Assembly: GCA_046329555.1 (NCBI GenBank)
Contig: JAXLUK010000002.1
Coordinates: 186,001-250,000 of the forward strand
Source of the DNA: UBA1941 sp046329555
GTDB taxonomy: Bacteria; Bacteroidota; Bacteroidia; Chitinophagales; LD1
DNA: 64,000 bases
Reading direction: 5' to 3'
Of the stretch, positions 51,458 through 60,560 are shown piece after piece (position 1 is the first letter of the stretch; every line of letters starts with the position of its first letter). A program made the translations under genes and the position numbers. The notes below the pieces were generated by a model. It was not told the DNA's origin. It ran no database searches and worked only from the letters and a program-made list of their open reading frames with translations.

Positions 51458-51465
51458 CGAATATA
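51458..51465 (-). promoter_or_regulatory. Putative -7 box of the cytochrome gene
   Basis: On the minus strand TATATTCG fits TAnnTTCG and ends 18 bases before the ATG at 51439. The same octamer occurs upstream of the phosphohexomutase operon (60358-60365). Confidence 0.45.
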
Positions 51466-51479
51466 TAAAGGTTACGTTC

Positions 51480-53144
51480 TTATTCTTTTTTCAACCTGAA
51501 ATAAGTAAGCTCTTCATTAATGCTGAATTCAGATTCCTTCTTCAGCTTTACCGAAACATTTTGCGGAGTAGTACTTCCGTTCAGCCGAATGGCCTTTCCA
51601 TTTAACTGATAAATTACTGGCATTTCAAAACCGGCTTCATCAACTTTCCAGTAATATCGGAAGTTAAACTGTTTGCCCTTTACACGTGTTAACGAATAGT
51701 GTAATTCAGGAATCGCAGCATGATTAAGATATTGATGAAAAACTGGCACTAATGGCAAGTGGGTTCTTTCGGCCATGTAATTAACCACGGCCTCTGCATC
51801 AGTGGTTTTCATTCGGAATGCGGTATCGCAAATACTTTTCATCAATGGCCACCACTTTGCATCATCATTAACGATGGAACGTATGGTATTCAGCATCAGC
51901 GAGCCCTTACTATACATATCGCCATCACCTTCTTCATTTACCCCACGATATGGCCCCTGGATAGGCGCAGCATTATCAATTTGTCCTTTTTTAGCGTTGA
52001 TATACGCTAAAGCTTTTTCCTTGCCGAAAAGGCATTCCACATAAATTGATTCTGTATAAGTGCAAAAACTTTCGTGCAGCCACATATCCGCCATATCGTT
52101 ACAACTTACACTATTACCCCACCACTCGTGTCCGGTTTCGTGAATGATGATATAATCAAAAGTGAGCCCGATTCTGGAAAAATCAATGCCGTTGTATCCG
52201 GTTCTGTAGCGATTGCCATACGCAATAGCACTTTGATGTTCCATCCCCAAATAAGGTGATTCCACTAATTTATACCCATCGCGCGCAAAAGGATATTTAC
52301 CTAGAAACTTCTCATAACACTGCATCATCGGTTTCACTTGCTTAAACTGAACTTTTGCTTGCTCCAGGTGATAAGAAAGTACGTAATAGTTTAGCGGTAC
52401 CGTACTGCCATCGGCATTGCGATAAGTATCAGAAAAATGGACATAATCGCCTACGTTTAATGTTACATCGTACAGGTTGATTGGATAAGAAACCTGCCAT
52501 GTATACGTAGCCGTGCCGTCGTTATTTTTTTTTGCGCCGCGGAAAGCGCCATTGCCAACCGCCATTAACGAAGCGGGAACAGTATACTTCATGAGTACTC
52601 CTTTATCAGGCTCATCACTGTTATGATCTTTACATGGCCACCAACTGGAGGCTCCCAATCCTTCGCAAGCCACCCCTATCCATTGATACCCGTTTGAATC
52701 ACGCTCCCAAACAAAACCACCATCCCAAGGCGCGCGCCTAGCTGCTACTGGCCTGCCGGAATATTGCACGTGTAGCACTGCCGTACTATGCTTTGGAATT
52801 TTATTCATAAAGGCTACAAATACCGCATTGCCTTCGCGTGTGTAAGGCAATTCCCTTTCTTCACAGGTAAGACTGCTAATCGTGAAACTATCGCTCAAAT
52901 CAATTTGGAGCGTGGTGATATCCGTTAAGGCATTGAAAGTTATGTCTACAGCACCTGTGATTCGCCTAGTGCCGGTATCTACAGCAATTGAAATATCATA
53001 GAATTGAACATCGTAGCAAGTACGTTCCGGCCGCAAACTGCCTCGCAGTGAATCGGCTCTTGAAAAAACTTTTTTCTGGGAAATCAACTGCCCGTTTACC
53101 AACCCTGAAAACAGGCAAAAAAACAAAAAGGTGCTTCGTTTCAT
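51480..53144 (-). CDS. M1 family aminopeptidase (gluzincin)
   Basis: A 554-residue exported zinc aminopeptidase. It has a signal peptide (MKRSTFLFFCLFSGLVNG), the M1 N-terminal beta domain, the substrate motif in the form GMEHQSAIAYG (usual GxMEN), and the zinc site HETGHEWWGNSVSCNDMADM followed by WLHESFCTY, giving HExxH with a downstream Glu. It removes N-terminal amino acids from peptides in the periplasm or outside the cell. An ATG at 53189 is in frame but adds 15 residues ahead of the signal peptide. Shorter than M1 enzymes with the C-terminal ARM domain. Divergent from the penicillin acylase gene. Confidence 0.92.
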   Translation of the reverse strand: MKRSTFLFFCLFSGLVNGQLISQKKVFSRADSLRGSLRPERTCYDVQFYDISIAVDTGTRRITGAVDITFNALTDITTLQIDLSDSFTISSLTCEERELPYTREGNAVFVAFMNKIPKHSTAVLHVQYSGRPVAARRAPWDGGFVWERDSNGYQWIGVACEGLGASSWWPCKDHNSDEPDKGVLMKYTVPASLMAVGNGAFRGAKKNNDGTATYTWQVSYPINLYDVTLNVGDYVHFSDTYRNADGSTVPLNYYVLSYHLEQAKVQFKQVKPMMQCYEKFLGKYPFARDGYKLVESPYLGMEHQSAIAYGNRYRTGYNGIDFSRIGLTFDYIIIHETGHEWWGNSVSCNDMADMWLHESFCTYTESIYVECLFGKEKALAYINAKKGQIDNAAPIQGPYRGVNEEGDGDMYSKGSLMLNTIRSIVNDDAKWWPLMKSICDTAFRMKTTDAEAVVNYMAERTHLPLVPVFHQYLNHAAIPELHYSLTRVKGKQFNFRYYWKVDEAGFEMPVIYQLNGKAIRLNGSTTPQNVSVKLKKESEFSINEELTYFRLKKE

Positions 53145-53232
53145 TAGCAGCAAAATTCTAAATTCGTTGTACATCGTTAGCCGGTGCAATATGCGCTATT
53201 TAGGCGGCAGTAAAACCGGCAGATGTTTCAAT

Positions 53233-55629
53233 ATGCGAATTTTCACATTTCTGCTTTCTGCAATTATTACCACAACGCTATTAATAGCGCTGAATACTCG
53301 TTTCGGCCAGGTGCCGGCATTTGGCACCTTCCTGAATCCTTTCTCAGGGTTTTGGCAGAACGCCGATAGCGAGCGCCGCTTCAGCGATATACAATTACAA
53401 CTTCCGGGCTTAAAACATCCTGCTGAAGTACGCTTCGACGAGCGTATGGTGCCGCATATTTTTGCACAGTCTGATGAAGACCTGTATTATCTGCAAGGTT
53501 ATGTTACTGCCAAATATCGTTTGTGGCAAATGGAAACACAAACCCATAATGCGGCAGGCAGGGTGTCAGAAATTATTGGAAAAAAAACACTGGACAACGA
53601 CCGGTTAAACCGGCGCATTGGGTTAGCCTTTGGCGCGGAAAATTCTACTGAGTTTATTTTGGGTGATACGCAAAGTCAGAAAATGCTGGGTGCTTATTGC
53701 GCTGGGGTAAATGCATTTATCAGTCAGCTAGCACCTAAAGATTATCCCATTGAATATAAACTTCTGGGCTATGCGCCTGAGGCGTGGACACCACTGAAAA
53801 CCGCGCTATTGTTGAAGAATATGGCCAATATGTTATCGGTGTATGAATATGATATTGAGAACACTAATTTCATCAATCGTTTTGGTGAAGAACAATTTCA
53901 TTATCTGTATCCCGAAAAAGATTCCTTCATCGATTACATCATTCCAGTGGGAACAAAATTTACAAAAACCGAAATCCCGCTCAATAACACAGAAGGCGTA
54001 ACGCTTACCAATCCCCGTGAAGCCATGCTGTACAAAAATATTATTCAGAAACCTACTGATTTGAACGGTTCAAACAACTGGGCTGTTTCAGGAGAAAAAA
54101 CCAAGACCGGAAAACCGATCTTATGCAATGACCCACACCTGCAACTTAATCTTCCTTCCATTTGGTATGAAATGCATTTAGTATCTCCCACCTGTGATGT
54201 GTACGGCGCTACGCTTCCCGGCGCGCCTTGCGTAATCAGCGGTTTTAATAAAGAAATTGCATGGGGTGTTACGAATGGTGGCCGTGATGTGCGCGACTGG
54301 TTTAAAATCACCTTTAAGGATGATTCGCACAACGAATATTTGCTGGATGGGAAATGGGCTAAAACACAGAAGCGCATCGAGCATATTAAAGTGCGCGGCG
54401 GAGAAGAATTTCTGGATACGGTTTTATATACCCGCTTTGGTCCAGTTGTTTTTGACCAAAGTTTTGGCGATGTGAAGATGAAGCAGTTTCTGGCCATGAA
54501 ATGGACGGCTCATCAGGGTTCCAACGAATTCATGACTTTTTACAAAATGAATCGTGGTGGCTCTTATGAAGATTATTTGGAAGCATTAAAACACTATTCA
54601 TGTCCAACGCAAAACTTTGTATTTGCTTCGCGAAGTGGTGATATCGCAATTAAACAACAGGGCAAACACCCGCTAACCCATCAGGTTGTAGCCGATGGCT
54701 CGCTGAGCAGCAGCGATTGGTTGCATTACATTCCTGATACTGATAACCCGTTGGTGAGAAATCCGCCGCGTCAGTTTGTTTCTTCTGCCAACCAATTTCC
54801 ATTCGATGCCACTTATCCATATCCTGTAAGTCATGTTGGGATTTATGAAGAACAACGAGCCATTCGAATTAATCGAATGCTTGAAGAAGGCCAATCCATT
54901 GATGCTACTTATATGATGAAAATGCAGAATGATAATTACAACATCACCGCATCATTAGCGCTACCTGCGATGTTAGCCGCATTACATCGAAGTGATTTTT
55001 CATCTTACCAAAATGAAATTAGTTTACTGGAACAATGGAATTACCGCAACGATTCCGATTCAAAAGGCGCAACCCTGTTTGAAGCCTGGGCTACCGAGCT
55101 GTATGAAGAATTGTGGGATGAAATGGCAGACGTTCAGGCTCCTATGAAACGACCAAACTGGTACCGCACAGCCTATTTTCTGCGCAACGATAGCAACAGT
55201 ATTTTCTATGATAACCTACAAACGGGTGAGCGCGAGAATCGGGAAATTCTGCTTAACAAAACATTCGATGTAGCCATGAAAAAACTGCGGCAGGAAAATA
55301 AGCCATTGGAATGGGGTCAACATAAAGCCACTGGTATCCGTCACCTGGCAAAACTGGATGCGTTTTCTAAACTAAATGTGATTTGCGGCGGTAACCGCGG
55401 CATTGTAAACGCTACGAACTCCACTCATGGCCCTAGCTGGCGTATGATTGTTGATTTTGGAAACAATACCGCACACTGTCTCTTCCCCGGCGGTGAATCA
55501 GGCAACCCCGGCAGTCGATTTTACGACAACATGATTGATAAATGGGCGCGTGGGGAATACTATGAAGCGCGCATTACAGAAAAGGAAAAAGTGAAGTCGT
55601 TGTTTACGATGCGTGTCAATAGCAAGTAG
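53233..55629 (+). CDS. Penicillin acylase family protein (S45, Ntn-hydrolase)
   Basis: From the ATG at 53233 (MRIFTFLLSAIITTTLLIAL) the product has 798 residues with an N-terminal signal or anchor. The self-cleavage site of the family is visible in LNGSNNWAVSGEKT, where the serine after the glycine (about residue 278) becomes the N-terminal nucleophile of the beta chain; the alpha chain and spacer precede it. CNDPHLQLNLPSIWYEMHL follows, as in other members. These periplasmic amidases hydrolyse acyl amides such as beta-lactam side chains or acyl-homoserine lactones; the natural substrate here is unknown. Two upstream in-frame ATG codons were not chosen because they spoil the signal sequence. 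Confidence 0.9.
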   Translation: MRIFTFLLSAIITTTLLIALNTRFGQVPAFGTFLNPFSGFWQNADSERRFSDIQLQLPGLKHPAEVRFDERMVPHIFAQSDEDLYYLQGYVTAKYRLWQMETQTHNAAGRVSEIIGKKTLDNDRLNRRIGLAFGAENSTEFILGDTQSQKMLGAYCAGVNAFISQLAPKDYPIEYKLLGYAPEAWTPLKTALLLKNMANMLSVYEYDIENTNFINRFGEEQFHYLYPEKDSFIDYIIPVGTKFTKTEIPLNNTEGVTLTNPREAMLYKNIIQKPTDLNGSNNWAVSGEKTKTGKPILCNDPHLQLNLPSIWYEMHLVSPTCDVYGATLPGAPCVISGFNKEIAWGVTNGGRDVRDWFKITFKDDSHNEYLLDGKWAKTQKRIEHIKVRGGEEFLDTVLYTRFGPVVFDQSFGDVKMKQFLAMKWTAHQGSNEFMTFYKMNRGGSYEDYLEALKHYSCPTQNFVFASRSGDIAIKQQGKHPLTHQVVADGSLSSSDWLHYIPDTDNPLVRNPPRQFVSSANQFPFDATYPYPVSHVGIYEEQRAIRINRMLEEGQSIDATYMMKMQNDNYNITASLALPAMLAALHRSDFSSYQNEISLLEQWNYRNDSDSKGATLFEAWATELYEELWDEMADVQAPMKRPNWYRTAYFLRNDSNSIFYDNLQTGERENREILLNKTFDVAMKKLRQENKPLEWGQHKATGIRHLAKLDAFSKLNVICGGNRGIVNATNSTHGPSWRMIVDFGNNTAHCLFPGGESGNPGSRFYDNMIDKWARGEYYEARITEKEKVKSLFTMRVNSK

Positions 55630-55640
55630 CCTTTGACGAA

Positions 55641-56888
55641 TTACAAATTTTGTTTGGCTGGAAGAATCTGTCCGCTGCATTCCCCAAAACCAATGCGGAT
55701 GCCATCTTTCAAACCATAACCGCGCATCACTACCGTATCGCCATCCTGAAGAAAACGTCGCTCGGAGCCGTCTGGCATTACAACGGGCTTCTTGCCTTGC
55801 CACGAAATTTCCAGCATCGACCCATAGCTATCTGGAGTTGGCCCGCTGATGGTTCCGCTAGCGTATAAATCGCCTACTTCTACATTACAGCCATTCACTG
55901 TATGATGAGCCAGTTGCTGAGCCATATTCCAATACATGTATTTGAAATTGGATTCAGACACTACCTTTCGCGCCCCGCTGGCGGCTACAATTTCCACTTC
56001 CAGATGAATGTCAAAATTCTTTTCGCCTTCAAACTTTAAGTAAGGTAATACCGCTGGTTCCTGCATTGGTGTAGCGGTGCGAAATGGTGCCAAAGCCTCC
56101 ATGGTTACAATCCACGGAGAAACCGTTGATGCAAAATTTTTCGCGAGAAACGGACCTAGCGGCACATATTCCCATTTCTGAATATCGCGTGCGCTCCAGT
56201 CGTTAAACAACAACATGCCAAAAATATAATCTTCCGCATCCGCAGTAGAAATGCTATCACCCATATTCGTTTCCTTTCCTACCACAAATGCCATTTCTAA
56301 TTCAAAGTCTAACAAGCGAGAAGGCCCAAAGGTAGGCGCTGGCTGATCATCTGCCTTGGTTTGCCCTTTTGGGCGTACAACCGGCGTTCCGGAAACAACA
56401 ATAGAGGAAGCGCGACCATGGTAGCCTACAGGCAGGTGCAGCCAGTTGGGTAGCAAGGCGTTCGCCGGATCACGAAACATCATGCCCACGTTGGTGGCAT
56501 GTTCACGACTGGAATAAAAATCGGTATAATTAGGAATATGGATGGGCATCAAGAGCTGCGCTGCTTCTATGGGAATTAGCGCCTTCTCCCTGATTAAGAC
56601 TTCATCAGGAGATCCTACCGAAAGCAACTCCTGAATTCGGCAGCGTACCGCTTGTGTAACGGGTTTACCCAAAGCAATAAATGCGTTCAAACTCGGCATT
56701 GAGAAAACCTGTACCGGCGCACTTAAATCGTCAAAATATCCGGCTGCGGCCAACACCAGCAAATCTACAACGTAGTTACCTATTGCTGTGGCTGCTCTGG
56801 GCGTACGGTCGGCTGTTTGTATAATTCCGAAAGGAATATTCTGAATAGGGAAATCACTATCAGATGAAACTTCGATAAAACTTTTCAT
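55641..56888 (-). CDS. fahA: Fumarylacetoacetase
   Basis: Last enzyme of tyrosine degradation, cleaving fumarylacetoacetate to fumarate and acetoacetate. The 415-residue product has the N-terminal SH3-like part (NIPFGIIQTADRTPRAATAI) and the FAH catalytic core with NYTDFYSSREHATNVGMMFR, LDFELEMAFVVGKETNMG and the metal-site region FGMLLFNDWSARDIQKWE. Length fits the full enzyme rather than the short FAH-domain hydrolases. It follows the DinB gene by 18 bases at the end of a five-gene minus-strand run. Confidence 0.96.
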   Translation of the reverse strand: MKSFIEVSSDSDFPIQNIPFGIIQTADRTPRAATAIGNYVVDLLVLAAAGYFDDLSAPVQVFSMPSLNAFIALGKPVTQAVRCRIQELLSVGSPDEVLIREKALIPIEAAQLLMPIHIPNYTDFYSSREHATNVGMMFRDPANALLPNWLHLPVGYHGRASSIVVSGTPVVRPKGQTKADDQPAPTFGPSRLLDFELEMAFVVGKETNMGDSISTADAEDYIFGMLLFNDWSARDIQKWEYVPLGPFLAKNFASTVSPWIVTMEALAPFRTATPMQEPAVLPYLKFEGEKNFDIHLEVEIVAASGARKVVSESNFKYMYWNMAQQLAHHTVNGCNVEVGDLYASGTISGPTPDSYGSMLEISWQGKKPVVMPDGSERRFLQDGDTVVMRGYGLKDGIRIGFGECSGQILPAKQNL

Positions 56889-56906
56889 ACTGTGAATTTG
56901 ACATTT

Positions 56907-57425
56907 TCAACATTCAAAAGGCTGGATTAAAATAACATTTTCATCGTCGGCGGATGGACCGTAGGTGGCCGGCACCGCAACACCCAGCATTCTTAAGTAA
57001 ACGCCTAGTTGTGCACGGTGATGTACCAAATGATTCATACAGAAAATTCGCATGACTTGCTTCTTAGAAAGTTCAAATAGAACATCATCGCCATGTGTCA
57101 TAGCCCAGAAATCTTTAAAAACTTCGTCGTCCACCTCAAGCAAGGCCGCTTTAGCATCTGCTAACAGCGAGTCGAAATAACTGAGTAGGTCCTGATTAGT
57201 AGCAAATTCTTTTGGTTGGAAGTCTTTAAAATCTAATCGCTTATCGCGAATACAAGAAGGCCACCAAGCCAGAATTTCCGCCAGATGAACAGCCAGCCGT
57301 CCCAACTTTTCCGATTTTTCAGCAGGCTGAAAATCGAGTTGATCAAAGGGAACTGCTGCCAAATAATTGCGGGCTACTGCGGCTTCCAATTCTAATTCCT
57401 GAAACAATTCCTGTCCAATTGTCAT
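56907..57425 (-). CDS. DinB-fold family protein
   Basis: A 172-residue helical protein with the DinB-fold histidines, one in LGRLAVHLAEILAWWPS and a pair in FCMNHLVHHRAQLGVYLRML, the latter being the best conserved part of the family. Possible metal-dependent thiol transferase or isomerase. Its place next to fumarylacetoacetase is suggestive because maleylacetoacetate isomerisation in some bacteria uses thiol-dependent DinB-fold enzymes, but this link is inference. It starts five bases after the small unknown gene. Confidence 0.8.
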   Translation of the reverse strand: MTIGQELFQELELEAAVARNYLAAVPFDQLDFQPAEKSEKLGRLAVHLAEILAWWPSCIRDKRLDFKDFQPKEFATNQDLLSYFDSLLADAKAALLEVDDEVFKDFWAMTHGDDVLFELSKKQVMRIFCMNHLVHHRAQLGVYLRMLGVAVPATYGPSADDENVILIQPFEC

Positions 57426-57430
57426 AACCG

Positions 57431-57748
57431 TTAAATATCAAAATCCCAATCGGCTGATTCGCCTGTTTGTTTCCGGCTATTAGCCTTTTGAATCTGACGT
57501 TGAATTATCTTATCAGCCAAGTTACCTGCGGCCACCTGCAAATCTGCTTGATTTAGCGAAGCCAATTTTCTGAAATCAGGTTCATCAATATCAATCCGAT
57601 ACAAAATTAGCCTCAGCTTTTCGATATCGGTTTGCAACAATCGTACAATTTCACGTTGCAACCATTCTTGCACCGCCTGCAAGGGATCGGTACCCTGTGG
57701 TAATTGCGCATCGAATGCAGCAAGGAGTTGATCAAACTCCGCTGGCAT
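57431..57748 (-). CDS. Small protein of unknown function in the saccharopine dehydrogenase operon
   Basis: A 105-residue, mostly helical acidic protein without signal peptide or membrane segment, ending QTGESADWDFDI. No family recognised. Its ATG lies inside the end of the saccharopine-dehydrogenase-like gene (17-base overlap, different frame) and its stop is five bases before the DinB gene, so it is a true member of the message. It may be a small regulatory or partner protein of a neighbour; nothing in the sequence tells which. Confidence 0.65.
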   Translation of the reverse strand: MPAEFDQLLAAFDAQLPQGTDPLQAVQEWLQREIVRLLQTDIEKLRLILYRIDIDEPDFRKLASLNQADLQVAAGNLADKIIQRQIQKANSRKQTGESADWDFDI

Positions 57749-58937
57749 AATCTTCTAGATAACTAAAATTCTTACCCAGCGAACCATTTACCGCAATAGT
57801 AGCGTTGTCAATGGTTTGACTATTGGCGCGCATCAGCCTTGGAATAATTCTACTCAGCAGCATATTCCCAAAATCTTCGCTCGCGTCGCGAGGCAATTCG
57901 TTGGGAAGATTATCAATGGCCTGAATATCGATGAAGCGGTTGGTAAACGTGCCCGTAATTTTTTCTTCCTGCGCATCATAACCATAATAGGGATCGGCTA
58001 TTGATGAAGCCATTAGGGTTGATGGAACTGAGCTTTCCGGAGCGATATCACAAGTGATATCTGAAATAATTTTGATGGCAAAATCAGGTTCTTTCATTTG
58101 CGCTTTGGTGAAGAATGGAGCAATGCGTTGATCCCAATAAATGCCGTTGATGAATACATCAGCCACTTTCGTAAACGGATAGAAAGCCGATAAATATTCT
58201 TCCGGATGCGCATGGAAATGATCCGTATCAAAGGTTTCAGCGCCGGGCCGGTAGAACATATCCTTTGATTCCAACTGCGTATACACCACCTTGTCGAAAG
58301 TTTTATAGCAGAAGTCGTGCGCGGATACTTTCTGAATACCCATCGTATCCAGCAGGAACGCACTGCCATTGGCCACACGTCCGGTACCGGTGAGTACAAT
58401 TTTCCAATTCGGTAGTTGTAAATGCTCCAGTGACTTCTGCGCTTCGGCGAAATTGTGGCAATATACCATTTGCGGTATAGAGAAATTACCCGTGCGGTGC
58501 CCAATCATTTTAATGGCGTGATAAGCACCTACTATCCCGGCCCAACGCCCAAAGGCAATCAGGCGCTGTCCTTGTTCATCTTTCAAACATTCATAATCAA
58601 TCAGGCGGATTTTCTTCTTCAATACTTCCTGCAACAACGTTCTGTTATGCGGTTGCTTTTTTATAGTATGCGAGAAAAACATATATGTTTTATTCGCCAT
58701 TAACTGCTCCAGTGGAACTTCTTTCACCCCTAACAACAAATCGCAGTCACTCAAATCTTCCCGAACTGCAATACCCTGGTAACGATATTCATCATCACTA
58801 AAACATCGATGCCTGCACGGTTGCACCGCAATCCATACCGAACTATGTTCTTCCATCAACGTACGGCACTGACTGGGCGTTAGCGGGGTGCGATTATCTT
58901 GCGGAATTTTCCCCTCTCTGATAATGCCTATTTTCAT
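57732..58937 (-). CDS. Saccharopine dehydrogenase-like (LYS1/alanine dehydrogenase family) NAD-dependent enzyme
   Basis: A 401-residue protein. MKIGIIREGKIPQDNRTPLT is the typical start of the alanine dehydrogenase/lysine-forming saccharopine dehydrogenase superfamily; LLGVKEVPLEQL and FFSHTIKKQPHNR match the saccharopine (LYS1) side. The nucleotide-binding fold begins at WKIVLTGTGRVANG. It probably interconverts saccharopine with lysine and 2-oxoglutarate in lysine breakdown or synthesis. The ATG overlaps the phosphohexomutase stop by four bases. Confidence 0.85.
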   Translation of the reverse strand: MKIGIIREGKIPQDNRTPLTPSQCRTLMEEHSSVWIAVQPCRHRCFSDDEYRYQGIAVREDLSDCDLLLGVKEVPLEQLMANKTYMFFSHTIKKQPHNRTLLQEVLKKKIRLIDYECLKDEQGQRLIAFGRWAGIVGAYHAIKMIGHRTGNFSIPQMVYCHNFAEAQKSLEHLQLPNWKIVLTGTGRVANGSAFLLDTMGIQKVSAHDFCYKTFDKVVYTQLESKDMFYRPGAETFDTDHFHAHPEEYLSAFYPFTKVADVFINGIYWDQRIAPFFTKAQMKEPDFAIKIISDITCDIAPESSVPSTLMASSIADPYYGYDAQEEKITGTFTNRFIDIQAIDNLPNELPRDASEDFGNMLLSRIIPRLMRANSQTIDNATIAVNGSLGKNFSYLEDYASGV

Positions 58938-60340
58938 GCCGTGAGCAAGGTGGTTTTTACTATTTCCAGAATTTCATTTACGCGATCTAAAGTGCCCGCT
59001 TCGCCATAAACACGCAGCACCGGCTCTGTGCCCGAGGCACGAACCATCACGCATTCTTCATTAGCAAAATGATACTTCCAGCCATCCAAATCTTCAACCC
59101 GTTCTACTGCCAAATCGCCAAAACACTGGAATTGTCCGGCCTTGCAAGCGGCCACTATTTTCTGCTTTTGCTCTTCCTTTAGATGCAAGTCAAGACGGTT
59201 ATAGGCAAAGCGCCCTACGATGTCATAGATGTTCTGTATTAATTCAGCAACTGAAATGCCTTCCAGCGCCAGATATTCTATCAATACCAATCCATCCCAA
59301 ATACCATCGCGCTCTGGTATATTTCCTTTTACCGCAATACCGCCACTTTCTTCCCCTCCAACCAACACATCTTCTGAAATCATTTTTTCGCAAATGTGTT
59401 TGAAACCAATCGGCGTTACTTCATACGGAATATTGTAGTGGTTGCATAGCTTCTTCACTTTATCGGAAACAGAGAAAGCAATCACCACTTTTCCATCCAG
59501 TCCTTTGTATTCTTTCAATACATAAATCAACATCAGGATAATGTGATGCGCATCAATAAAATTACCTTTCCCGTCGTAAACCCCAATCCGATCGGCATCA
59601 CCATCCGTACACAAACCAAAATCAACATGCTTGGTTTGCTTGATATAGCTTTCAAACTCTTTCAGATTTTTTGCAATCGGCTCTGGCGCCTGACCATAGA
59701 ATCCTGGATTATAATCGCAATGCATCAGATCAGCATGCGGCAATAACCGGGGAAGAATGCTTTGTCCTGCGCCGTACATCGCATCATATCCAACCACTAA
59801 ACCCGAATCATTAATTGCTTCCAGATCAAAGAAATCACTTACATGCTGGTAATACATAGTTTCCAAATCTACCAGCGTAACCCGTCCTTCTGCCACCAAT
59901 TCATCGATAGTCTTTTCCGTGATTGTTTTTGTTTCCGGTATGATGGATTCGATTTCTTCGATGTACCGAACCAACAGGGGGCCGCCATGTTTGCCTTTCA
60001 GTTTATATCCATTGTAAGTGGGAGGATTATGAGAAGCGGTGAGAATAACACCCAGCTCGCAGCCCAGTGTTTTGGCGGCCAGCGAAATCATTGGCGTAGA
60101 AACAAAATGCGGATCGAAATAAACTTTCAGGCCATGTTCCAGAAAAACATTGATTGCGGTTTGGCAGAATAAGTACCCGCCAAATCTACAGTCGTAACCA
60201 ACCACCACACTTCCGGAAGGATTATTCTTTTTAATCCATTGCGCCGTTGCGTCTGCAACACGCGCCACATTATCATTAGTAAAATCTTTTGCGATGATGC
60301 CGCGCCATCCGTCTGTTCCGAATTTAATTTTGATCGCCAT
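58934..60340 (-). CDS. Phosphoglucomutase/phosphomannomutase family protein
   Basis: A 468-residue alpha-D-phosphohexomutase. The phosphoserine loop ILTASHNPPTYNGYKLKG, the metal loop CTDGDADRIGVYDG and the sugar loop GGEESGGIAV are all present, and the C-terminal phosphate site reads VRASGTEPVLRVYGE. It interconverts hexose 1- and 6-phosphates for glycan precursors; glucose, mannose or glucosamine cannot be told apart by these motifs. First gene of a five-gene minus-strand operon that otherwise holds amino-acid catabolic genes. Confidence 0.93.
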   Translation of the reverse strand: MAIKIKFGTDGWRGIIAKDFTNDNVARVADATAQWIKKNNPSGSVVVGYDCRFGGYLFCQTAINVFLEHGLKVYFDPHFVSTPMISLAAKTLGCELGVILTASHNPPTYNGYKLKGKHGGPLLVRYIEEIESIIPETKTITEKTIDELVAEGRVTLVDLETMYYQHVSDFFDLEAINDSGLVVGYDAMYGAGQSILPRLLPHADLMHCDYNPGFYGQAPEPIAKNLKEFESYIKQTKHVDFGLCTDGDADRIGVYDGKGNFIDAHHIILMLIYVLKEYKGLDGKVVIAFSVSDKVKKLCNHYNIPYEVTPIGFKHICEKMISEDVLVGGEESGGIAVKGNIPERDGIWDGLVLIEYLALEGISVAELIQNIYDIVGRFAYNRLDLHLKEEQKQKIVAACKAGQFQCFGDLAVERVEDLDGWKYHFANEECVMVRASGTEPVLRVYGEAGTLDRVNEILEIVKTTLLTA

Positions 60341-60357
60341 ATCTGTTAATTGCGCGG

Positions 60358-60386
60358 CGAATATAGGAAAGTCGTATTTAGTACAA
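60358..60386 (-). promoter_or_regulatory. Promoter of the phosphohexomutase-saccharopine-fahA operon
   Basis: On the minus strand TTG at 60384-60386 and TATATTCG at 60358-60365 are 18 bases apart. Predicted start is near 60352, giving a leader of about 12 bases before the ATG at 60340. Confidence 0.65.
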
Positions 60387-60530
60387 GATTCACTACGCCC
60401 TTGCTAAAGCGGCACCCTCATTCGTCATCCTAATTTGAAAACGGCATAAATGCCTCAACAAACTGTTCCCGGAAATCAGCGAATCGGCCCGATTCCAAAC
60501 AGCCAAACACAAAAATCTAGTTTTGAAAGG

Positions 60531-60559
60531 TTGATTAGCCAATGATTTGCCTAACTTTG
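60531..60559 (+). promoter_or_regulatory. Promoter of the DUF2279 gene
   Basis: TTG at 60531-60533 and TAACTTTG at 60552-60559 are 18 bases apart, an exact -7 match. The box ends one base before ATG 60561 and four bases before ATG 60564, so the message probably starts at the start codon. Confidence 0.65.
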
Positions 60560-60560
60560 A

